DNA from: UBA6136 sp964344495
GTDB lineage: Bacteria > Pseudomonadota > Gammaproteobacteria > Methylococcales > Methylococcaceae
Assembly: GCA_964344495.1 (NCBI GenBank)
Contig: CAYFNI010000049.1
Location: forward strand, 1-17,097
Reading direction: 5' to 3'
Length of the DNA stretch: 17,097 bases
Position 1 is the first letter of the stretch. Each line of letters starts with the position of its first letter. A program made the position numbers and the translations under genes. The notes under the pieces were generated by a model. That model did not search any database and was not told the DNA's origin. It was given only the letters and a program-made list of their open reading frames with translations. This document shows, piece by piece, positions 8,442-15,670 of the stretch.

Positions 8442-8509
8442 TGTTTGATGGCTTCGGAGACCTCAGGCCTGCGCTACTTCAACTTAAAGACGCGGCCCTG
8501 TTTGATGGC
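8442..8509. repeat. Pair of 11-bp direct repeats upstream of fusA
   Basis: TGTTTGATGGC occurs exactly at 8442-8452 and 8499-8509, 57 bases apart, in the non-coding region ahead of fusA. On the coding strand this is GCCATCAAACA. The spacing is between five and six helical turns. It could be a pair of protein sites or a chance repeat. Confidence 0.4.
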
Positions 8510-8652
8510 ATGCTCCGGCTATTTTACCCGATAACGCTCTTGCATTCGCCCCCCAAATCGGGTTGCGTGCTGCATGCGCGACCTCTCCCCCAGGTTTAAC
8601 CCGGGATTTTGGGGCTTTTGGAGGGGATCATGGGCGTGAGTGCCGGGCTGGG

Positions 8653-8690
8653 CCGGCACCGGTTGCGCCTTGGGGGCGCGCCGGTGCCGG
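8653..8690 (-). other. GC-rich hairpin after degQ
   Basis: A perfect 10-bp stem (8653-8662 with 8681-8690) encloses an inner 5-bp stem (8665-8669 with 8675-8679). It begins 11 bases after the degQ stop codon. No T run follows on either strand, so it is not a classical intrinsic terminator. It may protect the degQ mRNA end or weaken read-through into fusA. Confidence 0.5.
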
Positions 8691-8701
8691 AGCATCGGGG
8701 G

Positions 8702-10060
8702 TTATTGGAGGACCACGATGAAGCCCTGATCGCCGCGCTGGACATTCAGCATCAACTGGTTCGTGCCTTTCACGGCCCGGCGCAGGTCTGCGATGCTGGC
8801 TGCAGGGCGCCGATTGGCCATGACGATGACATCTCCCGGTGCCAGTCCGGACCGATAGGCATAGGAGCCGGTGTTCATCTTTTCGATCAGGACGCCCGCC
8901 GCACCGGCGGCGCTGACATCACGCAGCAGCACACCGGCCAGTTTCGGATGTATCGCGTTGCCCTCGGCATGCACAAATTTCGGTTCGGCAATCTTGGCTT
9001 CTCTGACCAGGGTGGCGCCTTTATGGATAACCTCTACGCTCACTTCATCGCCGATCTGCGCCAGCCCGATGCTATTGCGGACGTCGGCGCTGTTCTTGAC
9101 CGAGCGGCCGTTGATCGACAGCACGACATCACCCGGCTCCAGGTCAGCCTGTTCCGCGGGTGAGCCCGGCTGGATGGCCGTAATCACAGCCCCCTGAGTC
9201 CGGTTGAGCTTGAAGGCTTCGGCCAGTTCGTGGGTCAGGTCCTGAACGGTCACACCCAGCAGACCCCGCTTGACCTCGCCATGCGCGACCAGCGTGTTCA
9301 TGATGCTCATCGCCATATTGACCGGAATGGCAAAGCCGATGCCGACGTTGCCGCCGTTCGGCGCCAGAATCGCCGTGTTGATGCCGATCAGATGGCCGTT
9401 CAGATCCACCAGTGCGCCGCCGGAATTGCCGGGATTGATTGAGGCATCGGTCTGGATAAAGTCTTCATAGCCCTCGATCCCAAGGCCGGATCGGCCCAAC
9501 GCGCTGACGATGCCCGAAGTGACGGTCTGGCCCAGTCCGAACGGATTCCCCACCGCCACGACGAAATCGCCGACCTGCAACTGGTCGGAATTGGCGAGCG
9601 GCACTTCGGTCAGCCGCTCGGAATTGACCTTGATGACGGCGACATCGGATTCCCGGTCGGCCCCGACCAGCTTGGCATTCAGCTTGCGGCCATCGTTCAG
9701 GGTGACAGTGATTTCGTCGGCCTTGTCGACGACATGATTATTGGTCAGCACATAACCGCGGCGCGCATCGACAATCACGCCGGAGCCAAGGCTTGAACTT
9801 TCCCGTTGTTGTCGCGGCATGTTGGGGACGCCGAAGAAATGGCGAAATACCGGATCGCGCATCAACGGGTGCTCGGCTTCCTGAATCTGCGTCCGGGTGG
9901 AGATATTGACCACCCCGGGCATTACCCGCTTGAGCATCGGGGCCAGACTGGGCAGCGCTTGCCCGTCAGCCGTCAGTGGCAGGGCGGCCTGGGCCGAAAG
10001 GTGGGGCATGGACAGGCCGGTGAGCATGGCCAGCATGAGGAATACGGGGCGCTTCAGCAT
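8702..10060 (-). CDS. degQ: Periplasmic serine endoprotease of the Do family (DegQ/DegP-like)
   Basis: A 452-residue trypsin-like HtrA protease for unfolded envelope proteins. The Sec signal peptide likely ends at AQA (residue 25). The catalytic triad is H109 in LTNNHVV, D139 in ESDVAVIKV and S213 in NPGNSGGAL. Two PDZ domains follow (about 265-355 and 370-450), the first with the RGLLGVTVQ segment and the second with SGLAPGDVIVMANRR. The loop before the protease core (about 60-90) is short, which resembles DegQ more than DegP. Length is normal for the family. An AGGTG site precedes the ATG on the minus strand. Related MucD is an alternative name in pseudomonads; the sigma-E locus that would accompany it is absent here. 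Confidence 0.93.
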   Translation of the reverse strand: MLKRPVFLMLAMLTGLSMPHLSAQAALPLTADGQALPSLAPMLKRVMPGVVNISTRTQIQEAEHPLMRDPVFRHFFGVPNMPRQQRESSSLGSGVIVDARRGYVLTNNHVVDKADEITVTLNDGRKLNAKLVGADRESDVAVIKVNSERLTEVPLANSDQLQVGDFVVAVGNPFGLGQTVTSGIVSALGRSGLGIEGYEDFIQTDASINPGNSGGALVDLNGHLIGINTAILAPNGGNVGIGFAIPVNMAMSIMNTLVAHGEVKRGLLGVTVQDLTHELAEAFKLNRTQGAVITAIQPGSPAEQADLEPGDVVLSINGRSVKNSADVRNSIGLAQIGDEVSVEVIHKGATLVREAKIAEPKFVHAEGNAIHPKLAGVLLRDVSAAGAAGVLIEKMNTGSYAYRSGLAPGDVIVMANRRPAASIADLRRAVKGTNQLMLNVQRGDQGFIVVLQ

Positions 10061-10097
10061 ACGTGCACCTGAGGTTGCAATGAGTAGGAGTTCTCGG

Positions 10098-10307
10098 TTA
10101 ATTCGCCGCTGCTAGCGGGGAACCATCGCGATTATTGGGATCGTCGGGCTCGGTTTCAATACCGGGTGAACCACGGATCACCTGCCCACGACGCCGGTGG
10201 ATGGGCTGCAGGACGTGCTGACGGGTCAGGGTGAAGGGATCGGCGCGCCGTGGGGTATTTCGTCCGCTCAAGGGGCGCAAACGAACCGGATCAACCGGTG
10301 ATGGCAT
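10098..10307 (-). CDS. Doubtful small hypothetical protein
   Basis: A 69-codon frame upstream of degQ on the same strand, ending 37 bases before its start. The third codon positions look GC-biased like real genes here, and the product is basic, rich in Arg and Pro, with no signal peptide or membrane segment. There is no convincing ribosome site before the ATG and I recognise no family. It may be a real small gene co-transcribed with degQ or a chance open frame. Confidence 0.25.
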   Translation of the reverse strand: MPSPVDPVRLRPLSGRNTPRRADPFTLTRQHVLQPIHRRRGQVIRGSPGIETEPDDPNNRDGSPLAAAN

Positions 10308-10402
10308 GAGCGCAATGGCTTCGATGGCCCGTGATCAGGGTATTCACCACGTGGCATCGGTCTTGCCTAGGGCTTGTTTGACTCAACACAGAGCGTAACC
10401 CA

Positions 10403-10642
10403 ATGCCAACGCCCGACTACTTGGTCGCCACCACCCTGCTGATGCTGGCGGCAGTGACGTCATCGATTCCGAGTGATGCCCGATTTGCCCACAATCAGAT
10501 CGGGTTCGCCCAGTTCGATACCGAGGATTTTTCAGCACTTCCATCGATGCCCCGTGCCCTGCTGGCTCATGCGTCTGATCGCGATCAAAGCAAGAAGCGT
10601 CATTCTCAACCTGTCGCCCGCATCACGCCCGGCCAGGGTTGA
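10403..10642 (+). CDS. Possible small exported hypothetical protein
   Basis: A 79-codon frame whose N terminus has a hydrophobic stretch (about 7-22, ending near SSIPSDARF) that could act as a signal peptide, although the usual basic residues before it are missing. The rest is polar with a basic tail (SKKRHSQPVAR). The ribosome site is weak. I do not recognise a family. It lies upstream of the DUF2490 gene on the same strand. Confidence 0.3.
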   Translation: MPTPDYLVATTLLMLAAVTSSIPSDARFAHNQIGFAQFDTEDFSALPSMPRALLAHASDRDQSKKRHSQPVARITPGQG

Positions 10643-10794
10643 TCAGCGCATGGTGTATGCCATTGATCGTCACCAGCCACCTTGAAAGACAGGCTCAGGC
10701 GGCAGTGATCTTTGGGGTGTTCCAACTCCGACCCTATTGAGTGTAGCCCCTTGGGCAACAGTTTCCCCCTTTCTCTCCTTCAGAAGTGATGTCC

Positions 10795-11544
10795 ATGACT
10801 CACCTATCCAGACTGATGACGGTCGTCCTGGCTCTGAGCGGCCTCGCAAAAGGAACGGTTGCCACCGCATCGAAAACGCACATCACAGAGGCTGCGGGCT
10901 TCTGGACTCAGGCTGTGGCCGAAGGCAATCTTTCCACCATCGGTGAAAGCCTGAGCAGTGTGCGTCTTTGGCTGGAGGGCCAGGGTCGCTTTAATAATGC
11001 CAATCCCATGAGTAACATGAATTGGTATCAGGGAATGGCCAGAACCGCCATGGGCTATGCCATTACCGACCGGCTCACCGTGTGGGCGGGCTATACTTAT
11101 CTGCCGACAGAAAACTATGGAATGGGCTACATCGGCGAACAGGATGTCTGGCCGGCGGTTCGCTACATTTTTCCCAGCCGTATTGGCAGCATCACGCTAC
11201 GTCAGATGGTGGAAAACCGCTTTGTGGCCGGGGATGCCCCGGGGGTGCGTTCCCGCAGCCTCATCAAGCTGATTCATCCGTTTGAATTCGAGCCGCGTCT
11301 TGGTTTGGTGGTTTGGGATGAGGCTTTTTTCAACCTGAACAATGTCGCCAACAACCCCTTGTTGGGCTATTCGGGATTCAACCAGAACCGTGCCTTCGCC
11401 GGGTTCAGTTGGACGTTTGATCAAAACGTCCGCATGGAGTTTGGCTACATGAACCAGATGGTCAACAAGTCGAACCCGACTGTCGATGTTCGCAGCTACG
11501 GAAGTCTCAATGCGATCTCTGCCTCGGTGTTCATGGGGTGGTAG
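10795..11544 (+). CDS. DUF2490 family outer-membrane beta-barrel protein
   Basis: A 249-residue protein with a Sec signal peptide (MTHLSRLMTVVLALSGLAKG, cleavage likely near ATA-SK). The mature part shows alternating amphipathic strands rich in aromatic residues (GFWTQAVAEG, LWLEGQGRFN, AGYTYLPTENYG, MEFGYMNQMVN) and ends in VFMGW. A C-terminal aromatic residue is the usual beta-signal for the BAM complex. The pattern matches DUF2490, whose function is not established to my knowledge. GTG 10786 and ATG 10789 are also in frame; I prefer ATG 10795 because an AGAAG site lies eight bases before it. A small lipoprotein gene follows after 51 bases. Confidence 0.8.
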   Translation: MTHLSRLMTVVLALSGLAKGTVATASKTHITEAAGFWTQAVAEGNLSTIGESLSSVRLWLEGQGRFNNANPMSNMNWYQGMARTAMGYAITDRLTVWAGYTYLPTENYGMGYIGEQDVWPAVRYIFPSRIGSITLRQMVENRFVAGDAPGVRSRSLIKLIHPFEFEPRLGLVVWDEAFFNLNNVANNPLLGYSGFNQNRAFAGFSWTFDQNVRMEFGYMNQMVNKSNPTVDVRSYGSLNAISASVFMGW

Positions 11545-11595
11545 TCGACTTTGTGTGCGCCCCTCTTATCTCCCCCTCCACCCCGATAAAGAACA

Positions 11596-11943
11596 ATGCT
11601 TCAAGCTAAACGTGTTGGAATCAGCCGTATTCGCTGCATCCAGATCCTGCTTTTTTCGGTATGGCTGCCTCTCCAGGGATGCGGCATCCAGGCCCATGAT
11701 GCCGCACTGGATCGATACCGCCTCGCAGAAAACCTTAAACCCGCCGAAGTGCTGGTCAAAAAATTGGCCATGAGCGACCTGAATTGCGCGAACATCCAGA
11801 CCCAGGAACTCTCCGGGAAAAATACAGAGGGCGCTCCCATGGGCCCCGTCTGGCGTGATTACACGATTCAGGCTTCGGGATGTGGCAAAACGAAAAATTA
11901 CGCCATCGAGTGCGAGGGAGATAGCGATTGCCGGGGCCCATAA
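11596..11943 (+). CDS. Small cysteine-rich hypothetical lipoprotein
   Basis: A 115-residue protein with a basic N terminus, a hydrophobic core (about 15-26) and the lipobox LQGC, giving C29 as the lipidated residue. The mature chain has four more cysteines: C64 in LNCAN, C95 in SGCGK, C105 in IECEG and C112 in SDCRG. These could form two disulfides in the periplasm. The arrangement of a cysteine, about 30 residues, then GCG and Y-x-x-x-C, recurs in small proteobacterial envelope proteins of unknown role; this is my recollection, not a search result. The upstream AAAGAAC is a weak ribosome site. Probably transcribed with the DUF2490 gene. Confidence 0.65.
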   Translation: MLQAKRVGISRIRCIQILLFSVWLPLQGCGIQAHDAALDRYRLAENLKPAEVLVKKLAMSDLNCANIQTQELSGKNTEGAPMGPVWRDYTIQASGCGKTKNYAIECEGDSDCRGP

Positions 11944-12002
11944 GGGCTTTCAGCCCTGGATTTGACTCAGTGAGGAGGCGGTCGCTCTTCCCCTTGACCG
12001 CC
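11943..12002. terminator. Two hairpins in a convergent gap, weak terminator candidates
   Basis: AGGGCT/AGCCCT (11943-11948 with 11952-11957, 3-base loop) starts inside the lipoprotein stop codon and is followed by GGATTTG, only a short T run. GGCGGTC/GACCGCC (11977-11983 with 11996-12002) lies between the lipoprotein gene and the 3' end of rlmI. Neither has the T tract of a strong intrinsic terminator, but the position between converging genes fits a termination role. Confidence 0.35.
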
Positions 12003-12024
12003 TGCGCGGTGTCAGTCTCGATGG

Positions 12025-13224
12025 CTAGAGGCTCGGCCCGACCTGGCAGAAAAACGCCTTCAGATAGTCTGTTTCCGGTATCGCCGGATGGATCGGGTGA
12101 TCGGCGGCCTGACCGCCGCTGGCGACAAACAGCAGATGCCGGTCGAGGTGTCGGGCCGAGGCGCGCAGGAGATCATGCAGGGTGTCCCGCGACAGATGGA
12201 ACGAGCAGGAGGCCGAGACCAGCAGCCCACCCGGCGCCAGCACCTGCAAGGCCGCCTGATTCAGTCGGCGGTAGGCTTCGATGCCCTTGGTCGCGTCTTT
12301 CTTGCGCTTGATGAAAGCCGGCGGGTCGACCACGATGACGTCGAACTGCTGGCGTGATTCCCGAGCCTGCTTGAGGAAGTCGAACACATCCGCACAGTGG
12401 CAGGCGATGCGGTCATCGACCCGGTTCAGACGTGCATTGGCGGCGGCCAGATCCAGTGCCGGTGCCGACGCATCGACACAGTCGATCGAGGCAGCGCCCT
12501 GCAGGGCGGCGGGAAGGCTCCAGGCCCCGGTGTAGGCAAACAGATCCAGCACCCGCTTGCCCCGACACCAGCGCGCCAGAGCCCGCCGGTTGTCGCGATG
12601 ATCGAAGAACCAGCCGGTTTTTTGGCCGTGCAGCGGATCGATCAGGAAGCGGGCGCCGTTTTCCTCGATCTCGACCGGACCATCCAGTTCGCCCAGCGCC
12701 ACGCGCGTTTCGTCGGCCAGCCCTTCCAGCGCCCGCAGCCCGGAAGTGTTCCGGATGACCACCGCTCGGGGAGCGAATTTCTCCGCCAGGGCCTCGATGA
12801 TCAGGGGTTGCAGGCGTTCCATGCCGGCGGTGTTGGTCTGCACGACCAGCACATCGCCAAACCGGTCGATGACCAGGCCCGGCAAGCCGTCGCTTTCGCC
12901 ATGCACCAGCCGGTAAAAAGGCGCGCCATAGGCCCACTCGCGCAGGGCCAGCGCACGTTCCAGTCGCTTGAGGATGAACTGGCGGTGGATGACCGCCCGG
13001 GGGTCGCGGCTGAGAAGGCGGGCCGCGATCAGGGAGTCCGGGTTGACATAGGCCGTGCCCATCGGCTCCCCGCGGACATTCTCGATCCGCACCAGTTCGC
13101 CGGGCGTCAGGCCTTTGAGGGGCGTCGTGGCGGTATCCACCTCGTTGCTGAAAATCCACAGGTGGCCGCTTCGCAGTCGGCGATCTTCATTTTTCTTGAG
13201 GCGCAGGCAGGGCAGGTCAGTCAT
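12025..13224 (-). CDS. rlmI: 23S rRNA cytosine-C5 methyltransferase, RlmI family
   Basis: A 399-residue SAM-dependent methyltransferase, close to the 396 residues of E. coli RlmI, which makes m5C1962 in 23S rRNA. The N-terminal PUA RNA-binding domain (about 5-80) includes HLWIFSNEV and GEPMGTAYVNPDS. The central segment has HGESDGLPGLVIDRFGD and QKTGWFFDHRDNR. The Rossmann methyltransferase domain has VLDLFAYTG (225-233), DPPAF (300-304) and the candidate catalytic C340 in SASCSFHLS. It is divergent from hslV. The ribosome site before the ATG is poor. The exact target base is inferred from the family. Confidence 0.9.
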   Translation of the reverse strand: MTDLPCLRLKKNEDRRLRSGHLWIFSNEVDTATTPLKGLTPGELVRIENVRGEPMGTAYVNPDSLIAARLLSRDPRAVIHRQFILKRLERALALREWAYGAPFYRLVHGESDGLPGLVIDRFGDVLVVQTNTAGMERLQPLIIEALAEKFAPRAVVIRNTSGLRALEGLADETRVALGELDGPVEIEENGARFLIDPLHGQKTGWFFDHRDNRRALARWCRGKRVLDLFAYTGAWSLPAALQGAASIDCVDASAPALDLAAANARLNRVDDRIACHCADVFDFLKQARESRQQFDVIVVDPPAFIKRKKDATKGIEAYRRLNQAALQVLAPGGLLVSASCSFHLSRDTLHDLLRASARHLDRHLLFVASGGQAADHPIHPAIPETDYLKAFFCQVGPSL

Positions 13225-13265
13225 GGCTATTCAGGGGGCAAGGCTTGGCGGGCGGGTGGCGGCGT

Positions 13266-13271
13266 ATTGTA
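13266..13271 (-). promoter_or_regulatory. -10 candidate of rlmI
   Basis: The minus strand reads TACAAT here (five of six to consensus), about 42 bases before the rlmI ATG. A perfect TTGACA on the same strand (plus 13274-13279) lies too close to pair with it, and the hexamer at 17 bases (CTGGAG) is a poor match. The call rests mainly on the -10. Confidence 0.3.
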
Positions 13272-13315
13272 CCTGTCAACTCTGCGACCTCCAGTCCGGC
13301 GGTGGATGGATGCGG

Positions 13316-13321
13316 TACAAT
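13316..13321 (+). promoter_or_regulatory. -10 candidate of the hslVU operon
   Basis: TACAAT at 13316-13321 would start transcription near 13328, about 26 bases before the GTG chosen for hslV. No good -35 lies 16 to 18 bases upstream. I looked for a heat-shock sigma-32 promoter (CTTGAA, CCCCAT) and did not find a clear one. Confidence 0.35.
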
Positions 13322-13353
13322 CGGCATTCCCTCTTTTCTCAGTGGATGCATCA

Positions 13354-13914
13354 GTGGACAGTTTTCACGGCACCACCATCGTTTCCGTGCGGCGCGGTGA
13401 TCGCGTGGTCATCGGCGGCGATGGTCAGGTCACTCTCGGCAACACGGTCATGAAAGGCAACGCGCGCAAGGTGCGGCGCCTGTATCACGGTCGGGTGCTG
13501 GCCGGGTTTGCCGGTGCGACCGCTGATGCTTTTACCCTGTTCGAGCGTTTCGAGGGCGAGCTCGAAAAACAGCGCGGCAACCTGACCCGGGCAGCGGTCG
13601 AGCTGGTCAAGGACTGGCGGACCAACCGCATGCTGCAACGGCTGGAGGCCCTTCTGGCAGTGGCCGACGAGAAGGCGTCCCTGATCATTTCCGGCAACGG
13701 CGACGTCATAGAACCGGAAAACGGCCTGATTGCCATCGGCTCGGGTGGCCCCTTTGCCCAGTCCGCTGCGCGGGCCCTGCTCGACAACACCGAGCTGGAT
13801 GCCCGCGCGATCGTCGAAAAATCGCTCAATATCGCCGCCGACATCTGCATCTACACCAACCATAACCTGACTATCGAAGAGCTGGCCCTGCCGGCGGAGC
13901 TGACTTCAGCATGA
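13354..13914 (+). CDS. hslV: ATP-dependent protease subunit HslV (ClpQ)
   Basis: A 186-residue proteasome-like peptidase that assembles as a dodecamer with the HslU ATPase. The mature enzyme begins at T7 in HGTTIVSVRRG, whose threonine is the catalytic nucleophile. VIGGDGQVTLGNTVMKGNARKVRR and ICIYTNHNLTIEEL match the family along the whole length. I chose GTG 13354, giving a propeptide MDSFHG, because many proteobacterial HslV proteins start with a similar short M-x-x-FHG or M-x-x-YHG leader. The frame stays open far upstream (to 12397), with GTG 13342 and ATG 13306 in frame, but these lie before or over the probable promoter or give unusual leaders. The stop overlaps the hslU start by four bases (ATGA). 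Confidence 0.93.
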   Translation: MDSFHGTTIVSVRRGDRVVIGGDGQVTLGNTVMKGNARKVRRLYHGRVLAGFAGATADAFTLFERFEGELEKQRGNLTRAAVELVKDWRTNRMLQRLEALLAVADEKASLIISGNGDVIEPENGLIAIGSGGPFAQSAARALLDNTELDARAIVEKSLNIAADICIYTNHNLTIEELALPAELTSA

Positions 13915-15242
13915 CGGCCATGACGCCCCGGGAGATCGTCCAGGAACTGGACAAGCACATCATCGGCCAGGCGGATGCCAAGCGCGCGGTCGCCATCGCG
14001 CTGCGCAACCGCTGGCGCCGCTCACAGATCGAGCCGGGTCTGCGCGAGGAAATCACGCCGAAAAATATCCTCATGATTGGCCCGACCGGGGTCGGCAAGA
14101 CGGAAATTGCCCGGCGGCTGGCGCGGCTGGCGAATGCCCCGTTCATCAAGGTGGAGGCGACCAAATTCACCGAGGTCGGCTACGTAGGGCGCGATGTTGA
14201 ATCGATTATTCGTGATCTCGTTGATGCGGCCATCAAGTTGATGCGGCAGTCCGAGAGGGAGCGGGTTCAGGCCCGTGCCGAGCAGGCCGCCGAGGAGCGA
14301 GTGCTGGATGCCCTGCTGCCGGGCGTGGGCGGCGGATGGTCCGGTGACACGGCGGACGCCGAGGTGTCGCCAACGCGGGAGAAGTTCCGCCAGAAATTGC
14401 GCGCCGGAGCACTTGACGACAAGGACATCGAGATCGAAATGAATGCCGGCCAGCTGGGGGTGGAGATCATGGCCCCGCCCGGTATGGAGGACATGAGCAG
14501 CCAGCTGCAAAGCATGTTCCAGAACCTTCAGAGCGGACGCACCAAGACCCGCAAGCTTAAGGTCAAGGCGGCCCTCAAGGCACTGCAGGAAGAGGAGGCC
14601 GACAAGATCATCAATGATGATGAGGTCAAGCTGCGGGCGATTGAGGCGGTCGAACAAAACGGCATCGTGTTCATCGACGAGATCGACAAGATCTGCAAGC
14701 GCGGCGAGCACGGTGGCCCGGACGTGTCACGGGAGGGGGTCCAGCGCGATCTGCTGCCGCTGGTCGAAGGCTGTACCGTCAGTACCAAATACGGCACCGT
14801 GCGTACGGACCACATTCTGTTTATGGCCTCGGGCGCCTTTCATTTGTCGAAGCCGTCCGATCTGATTCCGGAAATGCAGGGGCGCTTTCCGATCCGGGTT
14901 GAGTTGAATGCATTGGCGGCCGCCGATTTCGTCCGCATCCTGACCGAGCCCGATGCATCGCTGACCGAGCAATATGCCGCTCTGCTGCAGACGGAAGGGC
15001 TCCAACTGAGCTTCGCGCCAGACGGCATCGCCCGCATCGCCGAGATCAGCTGGGAAGTCAACGAGCGGACCGAGAACATTGGGGCTCGGCGACTGCATAC
15101 GGTGCTGGAGCGACTGCTGGAGTCCATTTCCTTCGACGCGCCGGAGCAGGCCGGACAGACCGTCACGGTGGATGCCGCCTACGTCGACCGGCACCTCGGC
15201 GAAGTTGCCCGCGATGAAGACCTGAGCCGCTACATTCTCTAG
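13911..15242 (+). CDS. hslU: ATP-dependent protease ATPase subunit HslU (ClpY)
   Basis: A 443-residue AAA+ unfoldase, the same length as E. coli HslU, forming hexamers that unfold substrates and feed them to HslV. The N terminus MTPREIVQELDKHIIGQADAKR is canonical. Walker A is GPTGVGKT at 57-64, followed by ATKFTEVGYVGRDVESIIRDL. The inserted I domain (about 110-240) includes the APPGMEDM segment. Walker B is IVFIDEIDK, and RTENIGARRLHTVLE is the sensor-2 region. The C-terminal EDLSRYIL is the tail that inserts into HslV. It overlaps hslV by ATGA, so expression is coupled. ATG 13920 is a minor alternative start. Confidence 0.98.
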   Translation: MTAMTPREIVQELDKHIIGQADAKRAVAIALRNRWRRSQIEPGLREEITPKNILMIGPTGVGKTEIARRLARLANAPFIKVEATKFTEVGYVGRDVESIIRDLVDAAIKLMRQSERERVQARAEQAAEERVLDALLPGVGGGWSGDTADAEVSPTREKFRQKLRAGALDDKDIEIEMNAGQLGVEIMAPPGMEDMSSQLQSMFQNLQSGRTKTRKLKVKAALKALQEEEADKIINDDEVKLRAIEAVEQNGIVFIDEIDKICKRGEHGGPDVSREGVQRDLLPLVEGCTVSTKYGTVRTDHILFMASGAFHLSKPSDLIPEMQGRFPIRVELNALAAADFVRILTEPDASLTEQYAALLQTEGLQLSFAPDGIARIAEISWEVNERTENIGARRLHTVLERLLESISFDAPEQAGQTVTVDAAYVDRHLGEVARDEDLSRYIL

Positions 15243-15252
15243 GAGCGTGACC

Positions 15253-15621
15253 GTGTCTGCCATCCTGCCAGTCGATATCACGCTGCATCAGCGGTCGCGC
15301 ATTCTGGAGATCGAGTTCGAGAACGGCCAGCGGTTTTCCCTGCCGTTCGAGTTTCTGCGGGTGCATTCGCCGTCCGCCGAGGTGCGAGGGCATGGCCCGG
15401 GCCAGGCGGTGCTGCAGACTGGCAAGGAGGCGGTGACGATCACCGATATCCGTCCGGTCGGCCAGTACGGCCTCTGCCCGACCTTCAGCGACGGCCACGA
15501 TACCGGAATTTATACATGGGACTATCTGTATGAGTTGGGTGCCGCGCGCGATGAGCTCTGGGCCGAGTATCTGGCCAAGCTGGCTCAGGCCGGTATTCAG
15601 CGTAGTCCGGCGAGCACCTGA
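15253..15621 (+). CDS. DUF971 domain protein
   Basis: A 122-residue single-domain protein of the DUF971 family (related to the N-terminal domain of gamma-butyrobetaine hydroxylase). Typical segments are ILEIEFENGQRFSLPFEFLRVHSPSAEVRGH, ITDIRPVGQYGLCPTFSDGHDTGIYTWDYLYELG. The molecular role is not established to my knowledge; related domains can hold a zinc or iron-sulfur-linked function, but I see no clear metal cluster here (one cysteine in LCPTF). I chose GTG 15253, seven bases after AGGAG (15241-15245), over GTG 15247, which is only one base from it. The gene follows hslU by 10 bases, a neighbourhood I recall from many gammaproteobacteria. Confidence 0.88.
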   Translation: MSAILPVDITLHQRSRILEIEFENGQRFSLPFEFLRVHSPSAEVRGHGPGQAVLQTGKEAVTITDIRPVGQYGLCPTFSDGHDTGIYTWDYLYELGAARDELWAEYLAKLAQAGIQRSPAST

Positions 15622-15670
15622 ATTTTTCCCCCGTTCCGGGGTCATCCACTAGCTTTGCGAGACATATGCC

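Larger units (their letters stand above)
8358..8701 (-). other. Leader region between degQ and fusA
   Basis: This gap of 344 bases lies between degQ (stop at 8702) and the fusA start. It contains a hairpin of CAAAGC/GCTTTG (8409-8414 with 8421-8426), two copies of TGTTTGATGGC (8442-8452 and 8499-8509), and a large GC hairpin after degQ (8653-8690). A possible fusA -10 is TAAAAT on the minus strand at 8521-8526, but I find no matching -35, so I do not call a promoter. No gene is supported here. Confidence 0.5.
10061..10794. other. Region of about 730 bases with only doubtful ORFs
   Basis: Between degQ and the DUF2490 gene I find only the two weak frames listed separately (10098-10307 minus, 10403-10642 plus). 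At 10641-10668 an imperfect inverted repeat (GATCA ... TGATC around ATGG/CCAT) could mark the end of the second frame. No clear sigma-70 promoter, tRNA or known RNA motif is visible. This is the largest part of the window with no secure gene. Confidence 0.5.

Noticed and set aside
12397..13914. A 505-codon plus-strand frame ending with HslV
   Set aside because: Only the last part from about 13354 is HslV. The upstream part is antisense to rlmI, shows no family features, and is open because of GC-rich codon bias. Not a fusion protein.
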